Shown here: piece by piece, positions 1-5,559 of the stretch | Layout of the letters: the number at the start of each line of letters is the position of its first letter | How positions within the stretch are numbered: the stretch's first letter is position 1 | Assembly (NCBI GenBank): GCA_029287645.1 | Contig: JARFQS010000276.1 | Span: forward strand, 1-5,559 | DNA: 5,559 nucleotides | Reading direction: 5' to 3' | DNA from: Thermoanaerobaculia bacterium | Lineage (GTDB): Bacteria; Acidobacteriota; Thermoanaerobaculia; Multivoradales; JAHEKO01 | Position numbers and translations under genes: made by a program | The notes under the pieces: model-generated | The model's database searches: none | Told to the model about the DNA's origin: nothing | What the model saw: only the letters and a program-made list of their open reading frames with translations

Positions 1-36
1 CCCTCGAGATGCCGGTGGAGATCCTTCCGGCGCCGG

Positions 37-1509
37 CTACTGAAGATAGCCCAGAGCCTTGAGCTGGCTCTCGGTCTCGTCGTCCATCTCCCTCTCCGGT
101 CGGGTCGCGCTGTCATCGGTGAGCACGGGGAACGGCTCTGCGGACCAGATCTGGTCCAGCGAGCGGCTCAGGCGCTGCGCCGCCTCGGGGAACTCGTCGA
201 GGACGTTGACGGTCTCGCCTGGATCGTTCTCGAGATCGTAGAGCGTCAGGAAGACGCCTTTTCCACCCACCCAGCGCTGCTCGTCACCGGCGATCACGTT
301 CATCAGCTTGAAGCGACGGTCCTGCACGATCTGCTGCCACTTTCGCTCGGTGGCATAACCGGCCTGCGAGAAGGCCGGCCGCGCGCCACGGCTCGAGCCC
401 ATGAGTCGGGGAGTCAGTGAACGTCCCTGCATCCAACGGTTCTCGTCCAATTCGACACCTGCGAAATCGAGAATCGAGGGTGAGAGGTGGATCAGCTCGA
501 CCGGATCCGGATCGACGTGGGGCTCGAGCACCCCGGGGTAGTGAAACACCAGCGGCACCCGGAGACCCGGTTGAAAACCGAACCGTCCATGGTCGAAGTA
601 GTAGGAGTGCTCACCAAGGGACTCGCCGTGGTCGGAAGTCAGAATCGTCAGCGTGTTCTCCATCAAACCGCGGTCACCCATGAACTCGAATAGCTCACCG
701 ATTTTGGCGTCGGCGTAGGCGATCTCGGCGTCATACCGAGCGATGTAGTAGGCGAGGTCGGTGCGCTCGTTCAAGACCTGATCGGTTCCGATGCCGGCCA
801 TCTGACGGATCGGAACCTCCTTGATCTCGATCTGTTCCTCCGGGTCGAAATAGGCGTCGTTCTCGTACATGTCGGTCAGGGGCTCGGGCGCCTCGTAGGG
901 AAAGTGGGGATCCAGATAGTGCACCCAGAGAAAGAAGGGCTGCCCCGGATCGTGGTCGCCTATCACGGCCTGGGCGAGTCGAGTCACCGAGCCGGCGCCT
1001 GTCGGGTCCTGACCGTCTGCGGGAGGGGTGAGTTTCCAGGTCTCGATGTAGGTGTCGAATCCCTGATCGAAATTGAACTCGCTGGCCACGGCACCGTTGG
1101 AGACGACAGCATGGGTGGCGAAGCCCTGCTCCTTGAGCACTTCCGCCAACATCTTGAACTCCTGGGGTAGCCGGAGTCCGACGCGCCGCACGATGCCGTT
1201 GTCCTTCGGGTAGGTAGCAGTGAAGATGGAGGCGAAGGATGGGGCTGTCTTGGGCCACTGGACGATAGCGTTGTCGAATCGCACACCCTCGGCGGCGAGA
1301 GCATCGATGACCGGCGACGTGTCTCGCTCGTAGCCGTAGCTCGAGAGGTGGTCGGCGCGCAGCGTGTCGATGGTGACGAGCAGAATGTTGCTTCGAGAGG
1401 GTGCGGCAGGCTCGCCGCAGCCTAACTGCAGGCTCAGGCCTATCAGCAACCCTACCGTGAGAGCGAATCGCATCCGATAGGTGGGGTGGTCTGGGTCTCG
1501 GCGGTTCAC
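37..1509 (-). CDS. Sulfatase-like (alkaline phosphatase superfamily) exported lipoprotein with Thr at the nucleophile position
   Basis: This 490-residue protein belongs to the sulfatase/phosphoester-hydrolase family and probably acts outside the cytoplasmic membrane. An N-terminal hydrophobic stretch (about 15-30) ends at C31, the only cysteine, in a QLGC context that resembles a weak lipobox. The fold is shown by NILLVTIDTLRADHL (41-55, metal ligand D48), HYLDPHFPY (197-205), SDHGESLGEH (292-301, D293/H294) with H307, and LRVPLVF (316-322). The C-terminus LKALGYL is typical of many bacterial sulfatase-like proteins. The segment matching the C/S-x-P-x-R formylglycine signature reads T88-A-P-S-F, so neither Cys nor Ser is present to be oxidised. 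It may be a phosphoesterase or phosphotransferase, or a sulfatase in name only. The start is either GTG at 1509 or ATG at 1473 (M13, giving a more ordinary short signal peptide); neither has a strong ribosome site. It is divergent from the glycosyltransferases. The family call is secure; the substrate is unknown. Confidence 0.9.
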   Translation of the reverse strand: MNRRDPDHPTYRMRFALTVGLLIGLSLQLGCGEPAAPSRSNILLVTIDTLRADHLSSYGYERDTSPVIDALAAEGVRFDNAIVQWPKTAPSFASIFTATYPKDNGIVRRVGLRLPQEFKMLAEVLKEQGFATHAVVSNGAVASEFNFDQGFDTYIETWKLTPPADGQDPTGAGSVTRLAQAVIGDHDPGQPFFLWVHYLDPHFPYEAPEPLTDMYENDAYFDPEEQIEIKEVPIRQMAGIGTDQVLNERTDLAYYIARYDAEIAYADAKIGELFEFMGDRGLMENTLTILTSDHGESLGEHSYYFDHGRFGFQPGLRVPLVFHYPGVLEPHVDPDPVELIHLSPSILDFAGVELDENRWMQGRSLTPRLMGSSRGARPAFSQAGYATERKWQQIVQDRRFKLMNVIAGDEQRWVGGKGVFLTLYDLENDPGETVNVLDEFPEAAQRLSRSLDQIWSAEPFPVLTDDSATRPEREMDDETESQLKALGYLQ

Positions 1510-1611
1510 GGCGGTCGGCGGCTCTTGGTATCTCGGGTTTCTGACTCGAATCGGAGCTGGGGCGAGAGGCTCGAGCGCGACGTCCCCGGGCAGGAGCCAA
1601 TCCGGTCGCGA

Positions 1612-1617
1612 ATTATA
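1612..1617 (-). promoter_or_regulatory. Candidate -10 box (TATAAT) for the sulfatase-like gene
   Basis: Read on the minus strand, this is a perfect TATAAT in the context CTGGATATAATTCGCG, an AT-rich island in otherwise GC-rich sequence. Transcription would start near 1605 and leave a leader of about 95 bases before the GTG at 1509, or about 130 before the ATG at 1473. No good TTGACA-like -35 lies 16-18 bases upstream, so the call rests on the -10 match and its position in the divergent intergenic region. Confidence 0.4.
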
Positions 1618-1658
1618 TCCAGTTTATCGGGTGCTGGCGGATCCGGCGGCCAGTGCTT

Positions 1659-1667
1659 TGCTAGAAT
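1659..1667 (+). promoter_or_regulatory. Candidate extended -10 promoter (TGC-TAGAAT) for the glycosyltransferase operon
   Basis: TGCTAGAAT has the TG-n-hexamer form of an extended -10 element, which can work with a poor -35; none is evident here. The predicted start is near 1674, about 80 bases before the ATG at 1754. It lies only about 45 bases from the oppositely directed TATAAT box, so the two divergent transcription units could influence each other or share a regulator. No experimental support can be read from the sequence. Confidence 0.4.
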
Positions 1668-1672
1668 CCCTG

Positions 1673-1683
1673 CGAGAATCTCG
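1673..1683. repeat. Small palindrome at the predicted rightward start site; possible operator
   Basis: CGAGA-A-TCTCG is a perfect inverted repeat with 5-base arms and a 1-base centre. TCTC is followed after two bases by another GAGA (to 1688), making alternating half-sites GAGA-A-TCTC-GG-GAGA. It sits at the predicted transcription start of the glycosyltransferase operon, a plausible place for a repressor site. An 11-base palindrome can arise by chance, so this is only a candidate. Confidence 0.2.
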
Positions 1684-1740
1684 GGAGACCAATCGGTCCG
1701 TCTTCCCACCCGAATGCCCTGCCCAGAGCGGCCCAAAACC

Positions 1741-1745
1741 GGTGA
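1741..1745 (+). promoter_or_regulatory. Ribosome binding site deciding the start of the first glycosyltransferase
   Basis: GGTGA matches the 3' part of the ideal Shine-Dalgarno AAGGAGGTGA and lies 8 bases before the ATG at 1754, the usual spacing. It supports this ATG over the in-frame GTG at 1481, which would add 91 residues of unconvincing sequence and overlap the divergent gene. Confidence 0.5.
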
Positions 1746-1753
1746 CGAATCCC

Positions 1754-3538
1754 ATGCAAGGTAGTCAGGCGGCGGAACCCGCAGTCGCCAGGCGGCGCGA
1801 CGTCTACCTGGCATTGCCTCTGTTCCTACTGTCTGTAATGGTCTTTCTCGGTGCCTTGACCTTCAATCGCCTCGAGTGGCCCTCCTTCGTCGGTGATGAG
1901 GCCACCTATCTCATGGCCGGTGAGAGCCTGGCGTGGGATCTGGACTTGAGCTTCGAGGCAGAGGACTACCGGCGCTTTCTAGGCCATTGGGACCGGGAGC
2001 CCGAGGGTCTCATCCTGCTGAGTGGCGACGAAGGGCGGCACATTTCGTTCGGCAAACCATTCTTCTATCCACTGGTGATCGCTCCCTTTCAGAGGCTTTC
2101 ACCGGTGCGCGGCCCTTTCATTGCCAATGCCCTGATCCTGATTCTGGCCGGCATCATGGCAGGCCGGAGCCTGAAGGCCCGACTCGGAGGAGTGGCCTGG
2201 CTCTGGGTGGCGGTCTATCTGTTCGCCTCGGTCGCTTTCGCGTACATCTTCTGGGCCCACTCCGATCTGTTTCTGATGGCACTGACGGCAATGGCACTGA
2301 GCCTCGCCTTTGGGGGTTCCCATTCCCCCGGCGGAGGCGGGACTCTGCTTCGCTGGGCGTTGGTCGGTGTTCTGGTGGCGATCGTGGTGTTCAGCCGCCC
2401 GCTCTACCTGCCGCTCCTGGTACCGGTCGCGATGGCTGTGCCGCGCCAGCGACTCCGCAGGGGCCTGGTCGGTCTGCTGCTGGGGGTGACCTCGTTGATG
2501 CTCCTCTCGGTAGCCATCCACTGGGCCAGCGGACGAAGTGTGACGAGTTATGGCGCTCAGCGGCGGGGCTTCTACTCGAGCACCGGCTATCCTGGGGTCG
2601 ATTTCGAGTCGGCGCAGTGGGTCTCCAAGCTCGAGGAGCTCGGTGATGCCGCCTGGGTCGAAGGGCGAAGTGTCTCGCGGCTACCCGATAGGGACGCCTC
2701 CCTATGGGCGTGGAACAGTCTCTACTTTCTGATCGGTCGGCACGTCGGGGCACTACCGTACTTCCTGCCGCTCCTGTTGGGTGTCCTCGGACGTCCCCGA
2801 AAGCCAGCGCAATGGGCTCTTCTCGTTGCGGTCATGGCCTGTGTGGCAGGCTTCTTTCTGTATCGTCCCTTCAACTTCTACGGCGGTGGGGGAGCGATCG
2901 CCAATCGGTATCTTCTACCTCTCTATCCAGCGCTGTGGTTTGTGGGCAATCGGACTGCGAAGGTCGGCCCTGCCCTGGCGCTGACGGCGCTGTCCGCCTT
3001 GTTCTTGTGGCCCCTGTGGAGCCAGCCCAGAGCGTTCCCTCTGAACGAAGACAGCACGTATCGCTACGTCTCGGCCGCCGCCAGGAAGATGCTCCCGTTC
3101 GAAACGACTCAGAGTCATCTGAAGCCATCGGGTCGGTCGGATGTCGTGCACAACCAGCTATGGGTGAAGTCGCTCGGCCCCTCGCTGCTGCCTAGCCGAG
3201 ATGGGCGCGTCTTGCGGATGCAGGCCGACAATACGGGGCAGATTCTCATCGGGAGCGGCACTCCCCTCAGCCGGTTACGGCTCGAAACGTGGGGGCCGGG
3301 GTCCGACACTCTGGAGGTCGGAGGGGGGGCCATCGTCACCGACACGGAAGTTATCGACGACCTCCGTGTGCTGGATCTCGAGTTGGGCCGGCGTCGGGCG
3401 AGGCATCCCATGTGGTGGACCTGGGACCCCTACTACCTCTACCAACTGAACCTGAGGGCGGGAGAGGCCGCTGAGCGGTTCGTCCCGTTTTCGCTGTCGC
3501 CGCTGCCAGGGGAAATGGCTGGACACGATGCACCCTGA
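1754..3538 (+). CDS. Polytopic GT-C type membrane glycosyltransferase with C-terminal extracytoplasmic domain
   Basis: The 594-residue integral membrane protein is probably a GT-C glycosyltransferase that uses a polyprenyl-phosphate sugar and works on the outer face of the cytoplasmic membrane. After a first helix (about 17-37), the first external loop carries VGDEATYLMAG with the D48-E49 acidic pair expected of this class, then GKPFFYP (100-106). Some ten hydrophobic segments follow, to about residue 423. FWAHSDLF (166-173) and ANRYLLPLYPALWF (383-396) resemble conserved loop and helix positions of PMT/ArnT-like families. The remaining ~165 residues are polar and β-rich, with repeated short strands such as GQILIGS and SRLRLET, and probably form an extracytoplasmic sandwich domain ending in RFVPFSLSPL. 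ATG 1754 is chosen for its GGTGA site and because the first helix begins soon after. Its end overlaps the next gene, implying one operon. Sugar and acceptor are unknown. Confidence 0.85.
   Translation: MQGSQAAEPAVARRRDVYLALPLFLLSVMVFLGALTFNRLEWPSFVGDEATYLMAGESLAWDLDLSFEAEDYRRFLGHWDREPEGLILLSGDEGRHISFGKPFFYPLVIAPFQRLSPVRGPFIANALILILAGIMAGRSLKARLGGVAWLWVAVYLFASVAFAYIFWAHSDLFLMALTAMALSLAFGGSHSPGGGGTLLRWALVGVLVAIVVFSRPLYLPLLVPVAMAVPRQRLRRGLVGLLLGVTSLMLLSVAIHWASGRSVTSYGAQRRGFYSSTGYPGVDFESAQWVSKLEELGDAAWVEGRSVSRLPDRDASLWAWNSLYFLIGRHVGALPYFLPLLLGVLGRPRKPAQWALLVAVMACVAGFFLYRPFNFYGGGGAIANRYLLPLYPALWFVGNRTAKVGPALALTALSALFLWPLWSQPRAFPLNEDSTYRYVSAAARKMLPFETTQSHLKPSGRSDVVHNQLWVKSLGPSLLPSRDGRVLRMQADNTGQILIGSGTPLSRLRLETWGPGSDTLEVGGGAIVTDTEVIDDLRVLDLELGRRRARHPMWWTWDPYYLYQLNLRAGEAAERFVPFSLSPLPGEMAGHDAP
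3508..3513 (+). promoter_or_regulatory. Purine-rich candidate ribosome site for the second glycosyltransferase, inside the first gene
   Basis: AGGGGA lies 14 bases before the ATG at 3528 and 26 before the in-frame ATG at 3540. The spacing to 3528 is long but workable, and to 3540 it is too long, so it mildly favours 3528. The overlap with the preceding stop (TGA 3536-3538) also allows reinitiation after the upstream gene. Confidence 0.3.
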
Positions 3539-5559
3539 AATGACCACCGAGCCGAGGCCCTGGATCAGGTGGTTGAACCGCGCCTCGCTGGGTGCGGGTC
3601 TTGCCCTCGTGGTGGTCTGGCTGTGGGACATCTCGGGAGGTGAGCCGCCAATCCTCCTGTCTCGCGCGGTGGTCATCGTGGCTGCGCTCGCGCTGCTCGC
3701 GTGGGTGTCGGTCGCGGCTGCGAGGCTTTGGCTGAAGGAAGAGGGGCAACCGACTCTGACTGCGGGCCGGCTCTTGCTGCTGTTGGTCCTGCTCTCGCTG
3801 GTGGTGCGTCTGGTGGGCCTCGACTTCGAAGTCTCCGGACGCTACTACCGGGACGAGGGCATCTACTACGAAGCGGCGCAGCGCATCAACGAGGGAAAGC
3901 TCCTCCCCGAGTCGTTCATCTACGGTCATTTGCCCTACTATCTGCAGGCGATTCTGCTTTGGATCCAAGCGCTCTTCCCGCAGGCGATCCGCCGCCTTCT
4001 GTCACTGTTCTACGAAGTCGGTAACGAGATCGATGTCAGCTGGCTCCTGCTCAGAGGCCTGAGCGCTATGTTTGGTGCTCTCACGACGATTCCGGTGTTC
4101 TCGGTGGCACGCAGGATCGCGGGTCGGTGGGCGGGAGCTCTGGGAGGCCTGCTGATCGTCTTCTCGCCGATCTACAACGAGATCACCCATCTCATCATCA
4201 GCGATGTCCCATCGGCCTTCTTTGCGACCATGACGGTGATGTTCGTGGCTCGCCTGCTGGATGGCGAGACTCTCAGCGACTATCTGTGGGCCGGTGCTTG
4301 CGCCGGCATGGCGGCAGCGAGCAAGTACCCTGCGGGGATTGTAGCTGTCGCAATCGTGGCGATCTGGGTCTACTGGCGCATCAGAACGCGACGGTTCTCC
4401 TGGGACCTGGTCTGGTCCGGACTGGTCTCGGTGGCCGTGCTACTGGCCGCCATGCCTGCCTTCTGGGCTCATGCAGGAGCGGCATTCTCCGGTCAGGGTA
4501 AGGACCTGCTATTCGGAGTCCGTCAATATGCCAAGGGGGGTTGGATAGGAGTCAAGCCGCAGAGCAATGCGCTCTGGTATGGCGGCAATCTGGTGCAGAG
4601 CTTCGGGTGGCCCGCGGTGATCCTGGGTCTGGCGGGCGTCTTCAGCCTGGCTCGGCAAGAGCGAAGGCGCTGGCTCTGGATGGCTGTCTATCCGCTTGCC
4701 TTCTTGGTCCTGATGAGCAGTATGAGCATGGTCGTCAAGCGCAATCTCCTGCCGGCGATGCCGGCTATCGCGGCGCTCCTGGGAGCCGGCCTGATGGGCT
4801 GGAGTACGCGCCTACCCACCGGGATGAGGGGGCCCTGGCGAGGGTGGCCCATGGTGGCACTGAGCTTGATCAGCCTTGCCCTGCCGGTCTACCGTACGGT
4901 TCTCCAGGAGGTGAGCCTGGTTCGGCCGAGCACCCGGGATCTCGCCGCATGGTGGATCAACGGCAATCTGCCGCGGGGCACGGGCATCATCCAGGAGTCC
5001 TACACTCCTCACATCCACTACAAACGCTTCCAGAGGGCCAACAGCCGCTTCGCCGCCCGCTTCACTCTCGAGCAGCTCAGGGAGCCCCAGTGGGACTTCG
5101 TACTGCTGGCCGACAGCGCCTACCGACGTTTCCTGAAGCCCGAGAACTGGACGAAGCCGCATCACGAGGTCTATGCCGAGAGATATCGAGAGATTCTGGA
5201 ATTCGACCTGGTTCGGGAGTGGCTACCCAGCCCGACCCGCATGGGTCCGAGGATCGGCCTCTACGCTATTGACTCTGATCCGCAGGTGTATCTCTCCGAG
5301 CACCGCTTCGAGCTCGGCGACGAGCCTTTCCGGTACCCCAGGGACGATGCCTATCTGCTTCTCAAACAGTACTTCGATGCCGGTAGCTACCAGATCTCCG
5401 TAGACGTCGAGCCTTCAGATGTCGAAGGTCGAGTGAGAATCGTGACTCGTGACGGCCGTGAGGCGGGCCAGGTCGAGCTCGTCGGTCGAGCCGGCTCCGT
5501 GAACCTGCCTTGGCGAGCGAAATACTTTCTGTATGTCTACCTGCCGGAAGGGACCGAGA
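3528..5559 (+). CDS. ArnT/PMT_2-like GT-C membrane glycosyltransferase, 3' end beyond the window
   Basis: The reading frame is open from ATG 3528 to the last base (677 codons, no stop), so the protein is C-terminally incomplete here. It is probably a GT-C glycosyltransferase of the PMT_2/ArnT kind using polyprenyl-phosphate sugars. About 13 hydrophobic segments occupy residues 19-457. Family-like motifs in order: YYRDEGIYYEAA with the acidic pair D109-E110, ISDVPSAFF (224-232), SKYPAG (265-270) and KRNLLPAMPA (404-413). The soluble part after 458 has WWINGNLPRGTGIIQESYTPH (475-495, quoted in part by family resemblance) and DFVLLADSAYRRF, then a β-rich region from about 588. Unusually, two helices (19-34, 44-65) precede the one that normally comes before the DE loop. 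The start at 3528 overlaps the upstream gene by 11 bases; ATG 3540 in the same frame would remove only four residues. Co-translation with the first glycosyltransferase is likely. Confidence 0.88.
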   Translation, partial: MHPEMTTEPRPWIRWLNRASLGAGLALVVVWLWDISGGEPPILLSRAVVIVAALALLAWVSVAAARLWLKEEGQPTLTAGRLLLLLVLLSLVVRLVGLDFEVSGRYYRDEGIYYEAAQRINEGKLLPESFIYGHLPYYLQAILLWIQALFPQAIRRLLSLFYEVGNEIDVSWLLLRGLSAMFGALTTIPVFSVARRIAGRWAGALGGLLIVFSPIYNEITHLIISDVPSAFFATMTVMFVARLLDGETLSDYLWAGACAGMAAASKYPAGIVAVAIVAIWVYWRIRTRRFSWDLVWSGLVSVAVLLAAMPAFWAHAGAAFSGQGKDLLFGVRQYAKGGWIGVKPQSNALWYGGNLVQSFGWPAVILGLAGVFSLARQERRRWLWMAVYPLAFLVLMSSMSMVVKRNLLPAMPAIAALLGAGLMGWSTRLPTGMRGPWRGWPMVALSLISLALPVYRTVLQEVSLVRPSTRDLAAWWINGNLPRGTGIIQESYTPHIHYKRFQRANSRFAARFTLEQLREPQWDFVLLADSAYRRFLKPENWTKPHHEVYAERYREILEFDLVREWLPSPTRMGPRIGLYAIDSDPQVYLSEHRFELGDEPFRYPRDDAYLLLKQYFDAGSYQISVDVEPSDVEGRVRIVTRDGREAGQVELVGRAGSVNLPWRAKYFLYVYLPEGTE

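Noticed and set aside
11..31. GCCGG / CCGGC inverted repeat with an 11-base loop just past the sulfatase-like stop, as a terminator
   Set aside because: The stem is only 5 base pairs, the loop is long, and there is no T-tract on the minus-strand side; too weak to call.
731..1600. Minus-strand 289-residue open frame overlapping the sulfatase-like gene
   Set aside because: It is rich in Arg, Pro, Ser and Ala with no recognisable motif and lies in another frame of a well-supported gene; a shadow of high-GC coding sequence.
1486..1814. Small open frames on both strands in the divergent intergenic region
   Set aside because: Arg/Ser/Pro-rich translations, no ribosome site worth noting, and they cross the candidate promoters; no evidence for a small gene.
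1933..2646. Plus-strand 237-residue open frame
   Set aside because: Shadow frame inside the first glycosyltransferase; the composition is dominated by Gly, Arg and Pro with no motif, while the other frame has the DE loop and helices.
4541..5272. Plus-strand 243-residue open frame
   Set aside because: It lies wholly within the second glycosyltransferase in another frame, and its Gly/Ser/Arg/Gln-rich translation has no domain resemblance, whereas frame 3528 gives a coherent membrane protein.
1..5559. RNA genes, CRISPR arrays, insertion sequences, attachment sites or long repeats
   Set aside because: Reading both strands showed no tRNA-like cloverleaf, repeat-spacer pattern, transposase text or long direct or inverted repeats; the window is almost fully accounted for by three genes.

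Overview
The window looks like high-GC bacterial chromosome. A Gram-negative-type envelope is suggested by an apparent lipoprotein and two polytopic glycosyltransferases with large extracytoplasmic domains. The sulfatase-like lipoprotein ending in 'LKALGYL' resembles proteins I associate with Acidobacteriota, Myxococcota and related 'deltaproteobacterial' groups, but no marker gene is present, so this is only a loose guess. I see no RNA gene, CRISPR array, insertion sequence or phage gene.

Layout: (1) 37-1509, minus strand, is an alkaline-phosphatase-superfamily, sulfatase-like enzyme with an N-terminal export signal. Thr occupies the position where sulfatases have the Cys/Ser that becomes formylglycine. 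(2) 1510-1753 is a 244-base divergent intergenic region. It holds a TATAAT box facing the sulfatase-like gene, a TGC-TAGAAT extended -10 facing the glycosyltransferases, and a small palindrome at the predicted rightward transcription start. (3) 1754-3538, plus strand, is a multi-pass GT-C type glycosyltransferase of 594 residues with a β-rich C-terminal domain. (4) 3528-5559, plus strand, is a second, larger GT-C glycosyltransferase of the ArnT/PMT_2 type. It overlaps the stop of the first and is still open at the window edge (677 codons visible). It has no stop in the window, so an ORF caller that requires one will miss it, although it fills the last 2 kb.

How they could work together (inference): the two glycosyltransferases are probably co-translated and should move sugars from polyprenyl-phosphate donors onto lipid or surface-glycan acceptors outside the cytoplasmic membrane. 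The divergent sulfatase-like lipoprotein acts in the same compartment and could hydrolyse or transfer a sulfo- or phospho-ester group on a related glycan. Substrates cannot be read from the sequence. I did not find clear evidence of a wholly new system. The most notable points are the non-canonical nucleophile, the extra N-terminal helices of the second glycosyltransferase, and the C-terminal extracytoplasmic domains on both.
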